From the NCBI RefSeq assembly GCF_004683885.1, contig NZ_CP038440.1, positions 1,088,001-1,152,000 of the forward strand: a stretch of 64,000 nucleotides of DNA, in the 5' to 3' direction. The DNA comes from Brevundimonas sp. MF30-B (GTDB taxonomy: Bacteria > Pseudomonadota > Alphaproteobacteria > Caulobacterales > Caulobacteraceae). Below, piece by piece: positions 23,651 to 32,496 of this stretch (within the stretch, counting starts at the first letter, position 1; each line of letters opens with the position of its first letter). The notes under the pieces are model-generated. The model worked only from the letters and a program-made list of their open reading frames with translations. It was not told where the DNA came from and made no database searches. The translations under genes were made by a program, and so were the position numbers.

Positions 23651-24430
23651 ATGAGCGACCGCCTGCACGCCTTCGAGGCCTTGGACAATTTTCGCGACTT
23701 CGGCGGCCATCCGACGGCGGACGGCCGCCGCGTCCGCAAGGGACGGCTTTTTCGCGCGGCGCATCAGGCGCGCCTGACCGAAGGCGATTTGGCTACGCTC
23801 GGCGCGCTCGGCCTCGGCTGCGTCGTGGATCTGCGCCGCCCCGGGGAGCGCCGGGACCAGCCCAGCCGCCGGCCGCCGGACTTCGAGGGGCTGATCATCG
23901 AGGGCGGGGTCGACGACGGCGCCGAGGCGCCACACCTGGCCTTTCTGAAGTCGGGAGACCTGACCGCAGAAGCGGGCCGCCGTTTCATGACCCGGACCTA
24001 CGCCTCCCTCATGTTCGATCCGGCGCACATCGACGTCTTCTCGCGATACTTTCGGCGCCTGGCCGACAGCGACCGGCCGGTGCTGATCCACTGCGCGGCG
24101 GGCAAGGACCGGACCGGGGTTCTGGCGGCCTTGACGCTCCACCTGCTCGGTGTGAAGCGCGAGCCGCTGATCGCCGACTATCTGGAGACCAATCGCGCGG
24201 TGGGCCTGGTGGGTCGCGCTCCGGCGATCGCCCTGCAGATCGAGCGAATGACCGGCCGGCGCCCATCCAACGACGCGGTCGTCGCCTTTCTGGGTGTGGA
24301 CGCCGCCTATCTGGACACCGCCTTCGCGGCGGTCGAAGCTCGTCATGGCGACCTGGACGCTTATGCTGAACGGGCGCTCGGCGTGGACGACGCCTTGCGG
24401 ACGCGCCTGATCGAGCGGCTGGTGGAATGA
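23651..24430 (+). CDS. Tyrosine/serine protein phosphatase, dual-specificity type
   Basis: A 259-residue phosphatase with the signature loop LIHCAAGKDRTGVLAAL (HC-x5-R), preceded by NFRDFGGHPTADGRRVRKGR and VVDLRRPGERRDQPS, the usual opening of bacterial tyrosine phosphatases of the MPtpB/IphP group. The Cys and Arg of the loop are intact, and the Lys and Asp in AGKDR match phosphoinositide-active members, so lipid substrates are possible. No signal peptide. The stop overlaps the pabB start (ATGA, 24427-24430). The ATG at 23651 is preferred over an in-frame ATG at 23624. Confidence 0.9.
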   Translation: MSDRLHAFEALDNFRDFGGHPTADGRRVRKGRLFRAAHQARLTEGDLATLGALGLGCVVDLRRPGERRDQPSRRPPDFEGLIIEGGVDDGAEAPHLAFLKSGDLTAEAGRRFMTRTYASLMFDPAHIDVFSRYFRRLADSDRPVLIHCAAGKDRTGVLAALTLHLLGVKREPLIADYLETNRAVGLVGRAPAIALQIERMTGRRPSNDAVVAFLGVDAAYLDTAFAAVEARHGDLDAYAERALGVDDALRTRLIERLVE

Positions 24431-25740
24431 GCCTGTGGACGGCGACCGATCGGCGCCAGCTGGCTTGGCGCGATCCTCAGGCCGTGGCGGCAGGGCTGGC
24501 TCCAGCGCCCGGCGCGCTGCTGCTGATGTCCGACGGCGGTCCTCTCGGCCGATACTCCTGGCTCACGGCGCAGCCTGAACGGATCGAGATCTGCGACCGG
24601 GTCCGAGGCGATCTGTTCGCAGCCCTTCGCGATCCCCTCTGGTCCCGCGGCGTTGCAGGGCTGGCGGCCTATGACGTCGGCGCCCGCCCGGCGACAGGGG
24701 ACCGGGGCGGCGGCTGGCCCGACCTGATCCTTGGCCGCTATCCCGCCTGGCTCAGGTTCGACCATCACACGCGCCGCCTGACTGCGATCGGTCACGGGAT
24801 CGACGAGACAGCCGCGCGTTGCGCGCGGGCGATGGCCGAAACCTGGCTGGATCGGTCGGAACGAATGAACACAGTGCGCGCGCCCGCCGAAACCTGGCTT
24901 GAGGAGGTGTCGGCGGATGCGTACCGTCAGGCGGTCGCGCAGGTGGTGCGCCGCATCGGCGAAGGCGAGCTGTTTCAGGCCAACATCGCTCGCGCCTGGA
25001 GCGGACGACTAAAGGCCCACGCTGATCCGATCGACGCCTTCTTCAGGCTGCAGTCCGGGCGTGCATCCGCCTATGGGGCCGCTTGGCGACTGGACAACCG
25101 GGCCCTGGTCTCGAACTCGCCGGAGCTTTTCCTGACCTTCGATCCGGCTAGTCGACGCATCGAGACGCGGCCTATCAAGGGCACCCGCCCGCGACGGGCC
25201 GACGCCGCCGCCGACGCCGCCGAGGCCCACGCCCTGGCCCACAGCGCCAAGGATCGAGCCGAGAACCTCATGATCGTCGATCTGATGCGCAACGATCTGG
25301 CGCGCGTGTCTGAGCCGGGTTCGGTCACGGTCGATAGGCTTTTCGCGGTGGAGCGCTTGCCCACCGTGCACCATCTGGTCTCGACCGTTTCGGCCCGGGC
25401 GCGCGCAGAGGTCCAGGCGGCCGACCTGCTGCAGGCCGCATTTCCGCCCGGGTCGATCACAGGGGCGCCCAAGCATCAAGCCATGAAGGTGATCGCGGAC
25501 CTGGAGCCGCCCCGCGGCCCGTGGTGCGGAAGCCTGTTTCACCTGGACGACGAGGGGCGGCTTGCGGCGTCGGTCCTGATCCGAACCGCCGGTTTCGAGC
25601 GCGGGGCCGACGGCTGGACCTATCGGACCCTGGCCGGCGCAGGCATCACCGCCGACAGCGACCCGCATGCGGAGGCCGACGAAACGGAGGCCAAGATTCG
25701 CGCGCTTCGCGAGGCGCTGATCGGATCCTATTCGCTGTAG
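24427..25740 (+). CDS. pabB: Aminodeoxychorismate synthase component I
   Basis: Converts chorismate and ammonia to 4-amino-4-deoxychorismate for folate. The 437-residue protein has the chorismate-binding domain (~155-430): GELFQANIARAWSG, the PIKGTRPRRADA motif with the PabB-type catalytic Lys, NLMIVDLMRNDLARVSEPGS, and FPPGSITGAPKHQAMKVIAD. PIKGT rather than PIAGT separates it from anthranilate synthase TrpE. No PabC lyase domain is fused and neither pabA nor pabC is adjacent. The last 13 bases overlap the convergent TadG-like gene. Confidence 0.94.
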   Translation: MSLWTATDRRQLAWRDPQAVAAGLAPAPGALLLMSDGGPLGRYSWLTAQPERIEICDRVRGDLFAALRDPLWSRGVAGLAAYDVGARPATGDRGGGWPDLILGRYPAWLRFDHHTRRLTAIGHGIDETAARCARAMAETWLDRSERMNTVRAPAETWLEEVSADAYRQAVAQVVRRIGEGELFQANIARAWSGRLKAHADPIDAFFRLQSGRASAYGAAWRLDNRALVSNSPELFLTFDPASRRIETRPIKGTRPRRADAAADAAEAHALAHSAKDRAENLMIVDLMRNDLARVSEPGSVTVDRLFAVERLPTVHHLVSTVSARARAEVQAADLLQAAFPPGSITGAPKHQAMKVIADLEPPRGPWCGSLFHLDDEGRLAASVLIRTAGFERGADGWTYRTLAGAGITADSDPHAEADETEAKIRALREALIGSYSL

Positions 25741-26261
25741 GCGACCTGGTTCACGGTCCGCGGCCGCAGATAGTACCGCTGCGAAAACTTGGTCAGTCCC
25801 GGCATCAGATAGTTGGCCGGGGATCTGTAGTTGTAGGTGGCTTCAGCCATGATCAGGCTTTCACCATTGCCGATGAGGCCCGTCGGTATCCCCGTTACGA
25901 CGAAGTTGCGTTCGAGCGCGTCCTCCCCCGACCCGCGGCTCCAGTCGACCTTGGCCACCCCCGAGGAGTCTCGAGTCACGCTGCTGACCCGCTGGGTCAG
26001 ACCGCTCGCGGTGAAGGGGCGCATGATGAGGGCGCCGATGCTGAAAATGTCATCCACCTGGGCGCCGGTCACGGAATCCGACTGAGCCACGAGGTCGGCG
26101 ACCTGCGACGCCACGTGCCCCATGCGCTTCTGCGCCATATAGCCCTGGCAGAATTCGACTAGGCCGAAATAGAAGAAGACCATGATCGGGGCCAGGAGAG
26201 CGAACTCTACGGCCGACAGGCCTCTCTGATCTCGTCGCAGGCGGCGAAGCAGGGCGGTCAT
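25728..26261 (-). CDS. TadE/TadG-like pilus assembly protein
   Basis: A 177-residue Flp-type minor pseudopilin-like protein. After a basic N-terminus comes the TadE signature GLSAVEFALLAPIMVFFYFG (~14-33; Glu at the usual pilin-like position inside a membrane helix), then a periplasmic region without obvious motifs. The ATG overlaps the previous gene's stop (26258-26261), and an upstream longer frame is antisense noise. TadE/TadG proteins assist Flp (tight adherence) pilus assembly. This three-gene group lies away from any cpa/tad ATPase or prepilin genes in the window. Confidence 0.9.
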   Translation of the reverse strand: MTALLRRLRRDQRGLSAVEFALLAPIMVFFYFGLVEFCQGYMAQKRMGHVASQVADLVAQSDSVTGAQVDDIFSIGALIMRPFTASGLTQRVSSVTRDSSGVAKVDWSRGSGEDALERNFVVTGIPTGLIGNGESLIMAEATYNYRSPANYLMPGLTKFSQRYYLRPRTVNQVAYSE

Positions 26262-26812
26262 GGGTTGGTTCCCGTTCCCCAGCCCCAAGGCTCGTTGCGG
26301 AAGGCGGTGGTGGCCGTCAGCATGGCCTTGCCGTTGTTGAGGCGAGATAGGCCCTGCGAGAGAAAAGGAGTGACGAGCGGCTGCTGGTACCAGGCCCGCA
26401 CCACCATCAGGCTGCCCGGCTGGCCGTTGGCGTAGGTCATCTGGCTGGTGTCGAAGGTTCCACCCGCCATGGGATCCGGCAGAACGGGATTGCCGAAGCG
26501 CGGCACCTCGCGCACATCCACCTGGGCGCGGCCCTCGCAGTCTCCGGCGAAGATGCTCATCCTGCCGCACATCTCGGCCTTGAAAGCCGCCTGATCGAAG
26601 TTGCGGGTCGACGCCTGTCCGGTCCGCACCAGCCGCGCCGTCTCGAGCGTCGCGTTCTCCAGCAGCGAACTTGTCACGAACACCATCCCAATCTCGAAGA
26701 TGGCGAACATCATGAAGAAGAACGGCAGGGCGACGATGCCGAACTCAACGGCGGCCGCCCCCTCGCGTCGGTTGCGCCCGGTCGATCGACGGCTCTTCAT
26801 CACCCGACGCAT
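26258..26812 (-). CDS. TadE-like pilus assembly protein
   Basis: A 184-residue protein with basic N-terminus (MRRVMKSRRSTGRNRREG) and the TadE motif GAAAVEFGIVALPFFFMMFA (~18-37), followed by a periplasmic domain with two cysteines (~82 and ~92: EMCGRMSIFAGDCEG) that may form a disulfide. Two start choices exist (26812 or the second Met at 26800). It is coupled by ATGA to the next TadE-like gene and lies eight bases after the pilus N-domain gene, so the three are one operon. Confidence 0.9.
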   Translation of the reverse strand: MRRVMKSRRSTGRNRREGAAAVEFGIVALPFFFMMFAIFEIGMVFVTSSLLENATLETARLVRTGQASTRNFDQAAFKAEMCGRMSIFAGDCEGRAQVDVREVPRFGNPVLPDPMAGGTFDTSQMTYANGQPGSLMVVRAWYQQPLVTPFLSQGLSRLNNGKAMLTATTAFRNEPWGWGTGTNP

Positions 26813-26819
26813 CTACGGC

Positions 26820-27227
26820 TCAGGGGGCCTCTGAGCCGACGCCGCCGCCGGCGCGCACCGACGGCGCGCACGACGATCCGGCGCAGGCCATTTCCGTTGC
26901 GCGGCCGCCGCGCCACACGCGGACCGCATTGTTGGCGCCCGCCGTCACCACGATCGGGCTCTGAAACACCGTCCGGCCGATCGGGTCCACGGCCACCACT
27001 TCGGTGACCCCATAGCCCTTGCCTGTGATGAAGAGCGTGTTTGCGTCCACCACCGTGACATCGGCGATCGCGGGGTTGCCCACGATGACGGAGGCGGCCG
27101 GCGCACGCAGGCTCACCCGGGTTGAACGGTCAATCTCGACGTGCACGCCGCTTGACTGGCTGGTCGCCGAGGTCGCCATGGCGCCCGCAAGGACGAGGGC
27201 GGCGGTCAGCAGTGTAACGATCTTCAT
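26820..27227 (-). CDS. Stand-alone pilus assembly N-terminal domain protein (CpaC/RcpA N-domain-like)
   Basis: A 135-residue exported protein: signal peptide (KIVTLLTAALVLAGAMATSA) then one T2SS/T3SS pilus N-domain, with VEIDRSTRVSLRAPAASVIV, GNPAIADVTVVDANTLFITG and GYGVTEVVAVDPIGRTVF. In CpaC this domain precedes the secretin barrel; here the secretin part is absent and the protein ends in a short tail with two Cys (EMACAGSSCAP). The ATG at 27227 is the natural signal-peptide start. It likely works in the periplasm beside a full secretin encoded elsewhere. Confidence 0.85.
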   Translation of the reverse strand: MKIVTLLTAALVLAGAMATSATSQSSGVHVEIDRSTRVSLRAPAASVIVGNPAIADVTVVDANTLFITGKGYGVTEVVAVDPIGRTVFQSPIVVTAGANNAVRVWRGGRATEMACAGSSCAPSVRAGGGVGSEAP

Positions 27228-27340
27228 CCGAATGACCCGGCTGGCGAACGCCCGTGAGGCGAACCCCCTCAGGATCGCTCGCAAAGCTCAAGAAAGTCTG
27301 AAATGCGGATCAGGCTGTCTACGCCTCTACCTGCGCGGCG

Positions 27341-28015
27341 TCAGGCGTCGGTCTCGGGATCCACGCTCACGAAATCCTGGGCGAACTCCGGCGCGTCTTC
27401 GGCGTCGGGCGGGGGCTCGTCGTCGCCGTCGTCGGCGCGGGCGGGGTTGGGGACTTCGAAGCCGGCGGGCAGGGACAGGTCCAGCAGGCCGGCGGTCTTC
27501 ATTTCGGCGGCGCCCGGCAGATCGATCAGCGACGCCAGGCCGAAATGCTCCAGGAAATGGTCGGTGGTGCCGTAGGTTACGGGCCGGCCTGGCGTGCGGC
27601 GACGCCCGCGCAGGCGCACAAAGCCCATCTCGAGCAGCAGATCCAGGGTGCCGCGCGACATCGAGACGCCGCGCACGCTCTCGACCTCGGCGCGGGTGCA
27701 GGGCTGGTGATAGGCGATGATCGACAAGGTCTCGAGCGCGGCCTTGGACAAGCGCCGAGGCTCCTCGCGCTGATCGGTCATGAGGAAGGACAGGTCCTCG
27801 GCCGTGCGAAAGCGGAAACGCCCGGCCACCGCGTCCAGCACCACCCCGCGATCGGCATAGCGGGCCTGCAACGCGCGCACGGCGCTCTCGGCATCGGCGC
27901 CCTCCGGCAGGCGGGCGGCGATGTCGGCGAGAGACAACGGCCCGGCGGCGGCGAACAGCAGGGCCTCGACGCGACGCTCCAACTCGGCGGGATCGGGGGC
28001 GAAGGACAGGCTCAT
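27341..28015 (-). CDS. scpB: Segregation and condensation protein B
   Basis: Winged-helix kleisin-associated subunit of the SMC-ScpAB condensin. The 224-residue protein shows ELERRVEALLFAAAGPLSLA at the N-terminus, LSKAALETLSIIAYHQPCTR with the conserved AYxQP motif, VESVRGVSMSRGTLDLLLEM and the second wing with RPVTYGTTDHFLEHFGLAS. An acidic unstructured tail of ~40 residues follows. Its ATG overlaps the scpA stop (28012-28015). The longer upstream frame is an artefact overlapping scpA. Confidence 0.96.
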   Translation of the reverse strand: MSLSFAPDPAELERRVEALLFAAAGPLSLADIAARLPEGADAESAVRALQARYADRGVVLDAVAGRFRFRTAEDLSFLMTDQREEPRRLSKAALETLSIIAYHQPCTRAEVESVRGVSMSRGTLDLLLEMGFVRLRGRRRTPGRPVTYGTTDHFLEHFGLASLIDLPGAAEMKTAGLLDLSLPAGFEVPNPARADDGDDEPPPDAEDAPEFAQDFVSVDPETDA

Positions 28016-28848
28016 CCCGTCAGCTCCAGCGGCTGGCCCTGGCCTCGGCGTTTCAGCAGCAGTTCGGCGAAGGCCGAGGACTGGCGCATGTCCAGCGCGC
28101 CTTCCTTGACCAGCTCCAGGCTGGCCGAAAGGGTCGAGGCGACATAGCTGGCCTGGCTGGGTCCCTCGACCTCCGGCTCGATCCCGACGCTGGCTTGAGG
28201 TGCGATCTGCTCCAGCGGCGTCCAGGCGTCCAGGCGGGGCAGGCGGTCGCGCAGCCAGTCGCGTGCGGCCTCCAGCGGAAAGGCCTCGACCCGCTGGCCG
28301 GGGGCGTAATGGCGGGCCTGTTCGCGGCGGCGCTGGGTCACATAGGCGGCCATCAGGTCGTACAGGCTGGCGTCGATCTGATCCGACGGGATCACCACCG
28401 TCGCCTCGGGGTCGCCGCGCGTGAAGACGTCGCGCTTCAGCTGGGGCCGCTCCATCAGGGCGTCGACCGAGCGGCGCATGGCTTCCAGCTTCTGCAGGCG
28501 GAAGGCGAGGGCGGCGGCCATCTCTTCGGCCGGGGGCTCTTCGGCCTGGGCCTTTTCGGTGCGGGGCAAAAGCAGGCGCGACTTCAGATAGGCCAGCCAC
28601 GACGCCATCACGAGGTAGTCGGCCGCCAGGGCGAAGTTAAGCCGCCGCGCCTCGTGCACGAAGGCCAGATACTGTTCGGCCAGGCGCGTGATGGACAGCT
28701 TCAGCAGATCGACCTTCTGGGTGCGGGCGAGGGCCAGCAGGACGTGCAGCGGCCCTTCATACCCATCCAGATCCACCACGAACGCCTCGCGCGCATCGAC
28801 TTCCTCTACGGCGGAGAAGTTCAGCGTGGGCTGAAAGGCGTCGGTCAT
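28012..28848 (-). CDS. scpA: Segregation and condensation protein A (kleisin)
   Basis: Kleisin of the bacterial condensin, bridging the SMC heads. The 278-residue protein has the conserved opening FVVDLDGYEGPLHVLLALAR and QKVDLLKLSITRLAEQYLAF, the segment ALAADYLVMASWLAYLKSRL, an acidic linker and a C-terminal winged helix (VASTLSASLELVKEGALDMR) that contacts SMC. It is translationally coupled to scpB and starts two bases after nagZ ends. The nagZ-scpA-scpB order is common in alphaproteobacteria. Confidence 0.96.
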   Translation of the reverse strand: MTDAFQPTLNFSAVEEVDAREAFVVDLDGYEGPLHVLLALARTQKVDLLKLSITRLAEQYLAFVHEARRLNFALAADYLVMASWLAYLKSRLLLPRTEKAQAEEPPAEEMAAALAFRLQKLEAMRRSVDALMERPQLKRDVFTRGDPEATVVIPSDQIDASLYDLMAAYVTQRRREQARHYAPGQRVEAFPLEAARDWLRDRLPRLDAWTPLEQIAPQASVGIEPEVEGPSQASYVASTLSASLELVKEGALDMRQSSAFAELLLKRRGQGQPLELTG

Positions 28849-28850
28849 GC

Positions 28851-29897
28851 TCAGGCCTGGGCCTCGCCCACGTCTGGGCCTCGGGCGGCGTCAAGCCGGC
28901 CCGCCAGCAGCGCGTCGAAGCGGGCGCGGGCCTCCGGCAGGTCCAGCGGCTCGGGCGTATGGACAATGCGCGACAGGGCAGTGGCGGCGCGAGCGGCGGC
29001 CTTGCCCTTCAGGCGCCCCACGCCAGAGGCGACCTGCTGCATCTCGGCCATGTCGCCGGTCCAGTGGACGACGAGGTCGCAGCCGGCCTTCAGCGACTGA
29101 CTGGCCCGCTCTTCAAGCGTGCCGGACAGGGCGTTCATGCACAGGTCGTCGGACAGCAGCAGGCCGTTGAAGCCCAGGCGCTCGCGGATGAGGCGGATCG
29201 CCGTCTTCGACTGGGTGGCCGGACGTTTCGGGTCGATGGCGTCGAAGACGATGTGGGCGGTCATGCCGATGGGCATGTCGGACAGGGCCTTGAAGGGGGC
29301 GAAGTCCCAGGCGTCGAGCGCGTCCAGATCGGCGTCGACGACCGGCAGCTCCTTGTGGCTGTCGGCGAAGGCGCGGCCGTGGCCGGGCATGTGCTTGATG
29401 ACCGGCAGGACCCCGCCGGCCAGCAGGCCCTCGGCCACCGCGCGGCCCATCCGGGCCACCATCGCGGGATCGCGGGCATAGGCGCGGTCGCCGATGATGT
29501 CGTGGGCGCCGGGCGTGGGCACGTCCAGCACAGGGACGCAGTCGACGTCGATGCCCACGGCCTTGAGATCATGCGCCATCAGCCGGCCGGACAGCCGGGC
29601 CAGCTCGCGCGCGGTAAAGGGATCGTTGGCCGCCTTCAGATAGGCGTCGCCCGGCGGATACTTCGGCCAGTGGGGCGGCCCCAGCCGCTGGACGCGGCCG
29701 CCTTCCTGATCGACCAGGACGGGCGCGCGCCAGCCGACGCTGTCGCGCAGGGCCTCGGTCAGGCGCAGAACCTGCTCGGGGCTTTCGACGTTGCGCCGAA
29801 ACAGGATGAAGCCCCAGGGCCGCACATCCGAAAAGAACGCGCGCTCGGCCTCGGTCAGAACCGGACCCGAGCAGGCGTAGATGGCGGCGCTGGTCAA
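28851..29897 (-). CDS. nagZ: Beta-N-acetylhexosaminidase (GH3)
   Basis: Removes N-acetylglucosamine from anhydro-muropeptides in the cytoplasm during peptidoglycan recycling. The 348-residue GH3 protein contains VLVDQEGGRVQRLGPPHWPK, the NagZ-specific loop KHMPGHGRAFADSHKELPVV with the catalytic His-Asp dyad, and GLLLSDDLCMNALSG with the nucleophile Asp. No signal peptide. It lies between the SPOR protein gene and scpA on the same strand. Confidence 0.96.
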   Translation of the reverse strand: MTSAAIYACSGPVLTEAERAFFSDVRPWGFILFRRNVESPEQVLRLTEALRDSVGWRAPVLVDQEGGRVQRLGPPHWPKYPPGDAYLKAANDPFTARELARLSGRLMAHDLKAVGIDVDCVPVLDVPTPGAHDIIGDRAYARDPAMVARMGRAVAEGLLAGGVLPVIKHMPGHGRAFADSHKELPVVDADLDALDAWDFAPFKALSDMPIGMTAHIVFDAIDPKRPATQSKTAIRLIRERLGFNGLLLSDDLCMNALSGTLEERASQSLKAGCDLVVHWTGDMAEMQQVASGVGRLKGKAAARAATALSRIVHTPEPLDLPEARARFDALLAGRLDAARGPDVGEAQA

Positions 29898-29901
29898 ACC
29901 C

Positions 29902-30672
29902 CTACCGCACCAGGCAGTCGCGGCCGGCGGCCTTGAGCGCGTTGCAGAAGGCGGTGGCGCGCTCGCGGCTGAGGCCGGTGAAGGTGGTGCGATAGACGGT
30001 CGAGCCCGACGAAGTGGTGACCTCCTGCACGCGCTTCTCGGCGCCGCGCGCGAACTCGGGGAAGCGGGCGGCGACCGTGGCGTATTCGCGATCCGCGATG
30101 GCGGTCGAGGAAAAGGCGCCGATCTGCACCGCCGAGGCGCCGCCGGCCGCTGCGGGCGGGGTCGCCGGCGCGGGAGTCGGGGTGGCGGGCGCCGGACGGG
30201 CGGGGGCAGGCGCGGCGGGCGCGGGCGCCGCCGGGGCCAGGCCGCCGCCGGTCACGGGCGGATTGGCGGGCAGGGGCTGGGGTTCGGGGCGCGGCTGGGG
30301 CGCTTCGGGTCCGGGGGTGAAGGTGGGGGCGGCGTCGGTCGGCTCGCCGGCGTCGCGATAGACGCGGATGTCGGCCTCTGGGTCGACCGGCTGGGCGTCG
30401 ATGGGGGCCTCGACCTTCATCTCACCAACGGGCGAGCCGACGGCTGCGGGCGCGTCGGTGGAGGAGCGCACGCCCGAGCGATAGAAGACCACCACGGCCA
30501 CGATGAGCAGCAGCAGCACCACGGCGCTGACGATCAGGGTCACGGGCGGGGCCTTGGACGCCGGGCCGCGCCGCGCGTCGAAATCGCCGCGGCGGAAGGG
30601 CAGGTCGTCGTCGGTCGGCGGCGTATAGGCGCCCCGGTCGCGGTTGTAGCGGTCGTCGTCGTGGTGGGACAT
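29902..30672 (-). CDS. SPOR-domain membrane protein
   Basis: A 256-residue bitopic inner-membrane protein: ~38 cytoplasmic residues, a membrane helix (VTLIVSAVVLLLLIVAVVVF), a long Pro/Ala-rich periplasmic linker (~85-175), and a C-terminal SPOR domain (~180-256, VQIGAFSSTAIADREYATVA, then VYRTTFTGLSRERATAFCNA) ending DCLVR with two Cys that may pair. SPOR domains bind denuded glycan strands at the division septum. The gap of only 78 bp to dgt leaves no room for argS, which I recall beside this gene in some relatives. Confidence 0.92.
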   Translation of the reverse strand: MSHHDDDRYNRDRGAYTPPTDDDLPFRRGDFDARRGPASKAPPVTLIVSAVVLLLLIVAVVVFYRSGVRSSTDAPAAVGSPVGEMKVEAPIDAQPVDPEADIRVYRDAGEPTDAAPTFTPGPEAPQPRPEPQPLPANPPVTGGGLAPAAPAPAAPAPARPAPATPTPAPATPPAAAGGASAVQIGAFSSTAIADREYATVAARFPEFARGAEKRVQEVTTSSGSTVYRTTFTGLSRERATAFCNALKAAGRDCLVR

Positions 30673-30750
30673 CGGGGCTCTCGCACATAGGCCCGGCCGC
30701 GAATCGTCGCGCCGGCCGTCCAGTCTAACCCGCCCCCGCGGTTCTACGAA

Positions 30751-31929
30751 TCACAGATCGCGATGCAGGTCGAGGCGGAACAGCCGCCCATGCTCCTCAA
30801 TGGCGAAGCCGTCGGTCATGCCGGCGATGTAGTCGCACACCGCGCGCGCCTTGCGCACCGGGTCGTCGGCCACCGCGCGGGCGGCCCATTCGGGCGGCAG
30901 CACGCCGGGATCGGCCAGGAACAGGTCGAACATCTCGGCCAGACGTCGCCGCGCCTGACTGCGCATCCGATTGACCCGATAGTGGCGGTACATCCGCTGA
31001 TGCAGGAAGGCCCGCAGCACGCCCAGGTCGGCCATCATGGCGTCCGAGAACTGCACCAGAGTGCGCGGGGCGGCCCGCACGGCCTCGGGCGAGGCGATGT
31101 CGTGCTCGGCGATCCGACGGGTGGTCTCGGCCAAGACGTCGTCGATCATGACGCCGATCATGCGCCGCACGGCCTCCATACGGGTCATGCGCCCGTCGAT
31201 CTCAGGCCAGTCGCGCCGCACTTGGGCCAGCACCGGCCCGATCAGCGGCAGGTCGGCCAGGTCGTCCAGGGTGAACAGGCCCGCCTGCACCCCGTCGTCC
31301 ACGTCGTGGTTGTTGTAGGCGATGTCGTCGGCGATGGCGGCGACCTGGGCCTCGAGCGAGGCGAAGGTGTCCAGCCGCAGGTCCCAGCCCTCGGCGTATT
31401 CGGCGATGGCGCGCCAGGCCGGCTCGTCCAGACGGTGGGCCACGGGACCATTGTGCTTGATGACCCCCTCGACCGTCTCCCAGCTGAGGTTCAGGCCGTC
31501 GAAGGCCGGATAGCGGTTCTCCAGCTTGGTGACGACGCGGAACGTCTGGACGTTGTGGTCGAAGCCGCCCCAGTCCGCCATGCGCGCCTGCAGCTCGTCC
31601 TCGCCCGCGTGACCGAACGGCGGATGGCCCAGGTCGTGCGCCAGGGCGACGGTCTCGGCCAGGTCCAGGTCCAGGCGCAGCGCATGGGCCAGCGACCGCG
31701 CGATCTGCGCCACCTCCAGCGAATGGGTCAGGCGGGTGCGGTAATGGTCGCCTTCATGCGCGACGAAGACCTGCGTCTTGCCCTTCAGCCGGCGAAAGGC
31801 GGTGCAGTGGATGATGCGGTCGCGGTCGCGCGCGAAGGGGGTGCGGGTGCGGCTGGCGCCCTCTGGAAAGCGACGCCCGCGCGTGGCGTCGGGACGTTCG
31901 GCGTAAGGGGCGCGGTCGGGCTGGCTCAA
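30751..31929 (-). CDS. dgt: Deoxyguanosinetriphosphate triphosphohydrolase-like protein
   Basis: Hydrolyses dNTPs to deoxynucleoside and tripolyphosphate. The HD-domain protein shows [60 protein letters not shown] (HD metal pair) and [20 protein letters not shown]. The start is uncertain: the only in-frame ATG of suitable position (31983) would lie 10 bp from the divergent erpA start, whereas a TTG at 31929 (392 residues) gives the family-like opening [18 protein letters not shown]; neither has a clear ribosome site. I annotate the TTG. Confidence 0.9.
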   Translation of the reverse strand: MSQPDRAPYAERPDATRGRRFPEGASRTRTPFARDRDRIIHCTAFRRLKGKTQVFVAHEGDHYRTRLTHSLEVAQIARSLAHALRLDLDLAETVALAHDLGHPPFGHAGEDELQARMADWGGFDHNVQTFRVVTKLENRYPAFDGLNLSWETVEGVIKHNGPVAHRLDEPAWRAIAEYAEGWDLRLDTFASLEAQVAAIADDIAYNNHDVDDGVQAGLFTLDDLADLPLIGPVLAQVRRDWPEIDGRMTRMEAVRRMIGVMIDDVLAETTRRIAEHDIASPEAVRAAPRTLVQFSDAMMADLGVLRAFLHQRMYRHYRVNRMRSQARRRLAEMFDLFLADPGVLPPEWAARAVADDPVRKARAVCDYIAGMTDGFAIEEHGRLFRLDLHRDL

Positions 31930-31993
31930 GTGATCGGGCCTGAATGGTCGCGGACCCTTTGCGAACGCCCGCGCCGCCCTCATATAGAGCCCC

Positions 31994-32377
31994 GTGAGCA
32001 GCGTCCAATCCGCCCCGTCCGAACTGAAGCTGACGATCGCCCCGCGATCGCCCGAGGGCATCGTGCTCGCCGACAGCGCCGCGCGCCGGCTGGACGCCCT
32101 GTCCCAGGCCGAGGGCCGCGAGCTGATGCTGCGCGTCGCGGTCGACGGCGGCGGCTGTTCGGGCTTCCAGTATCGGATGGAGCTGATCGAGGCGGCGGAC
32201 GCCGACGATCTGGTGATCCAAGCCCACGGCCGCGCCCTCGTGGTCGATCCGGTGTCCGTGCCGTTCCTCAAGGGGTCGGAAGTCGCCTATGTCGACGAAC
32301 TGGCCGGGGCGCAGTTCGTGGTCCGCAACCCCAACGCCGCCTCCAGCTGCGGCTGCGGCGTCAGCTTCTCGATCTGA
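31994..32377 (+). CDS. erpA: A-type iron-sulfur carrier protein, ErpA-like
   Basis: Delivers Fe-S clusters to apo-proteins. The 127-residue HesB/IscA-fold protein carries the three ligand cysteines: one in [19 protein letters not shown] and two in the C-terminal SSCGCGVSF. The start is a GTG at 31994; the N-terminal ~20 residues are a variable extension. The gene is divergent from dgt, a neighbourhood often conserved in alphaproteobacteria along with xthA. A nested inverted repeat lies between its stop and the convergent gene. Confidence 0.92.
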   Translation: MSSVQSAPSELKLTIAPRSPEGIVLADSAARRLDALSQAEGRELMLRVAVDGGGCSGFQYRMELIEAADADDLVIQAHGRALVVDPVSVPFLKGSEVAYVDELAGAQFVVRNPNAASSCGCGVSFSI

Positions 32378-32392
32378 CGCAGGCGGCTTTTG

Positions 32393-32484
32393 GCCGTCAT
32401 GCTCGGACTTGATCCGAGCATCCAGGCGTTCGGACCTCACCGGCGACGGAGCTGGATCGTCGGATCAAGTCCGACGATGACGGC
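32393..32484. repeat. Nested inverted repeat, 33-bp arms, in a convergent intergenic gap
   Basis: Arms at 32393-32425 and 32452-32484 are reverse complements except for four positions that change as pairs: GCTCGGA/TCCGAGC in the left arm versus CGTCGGA/TCCGACG in the right. Each arm is itself a palindrome around a CTTGA core, so the DNA can fold as two small hairpins or one long one. It looks like a dispersed intergenic repeat of the REP kind. It lies between the erpA stop and the convergent gene's stop. Confidence 0.85.
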
Positions 32485-32496
32485 TTCAGGGGCGGC

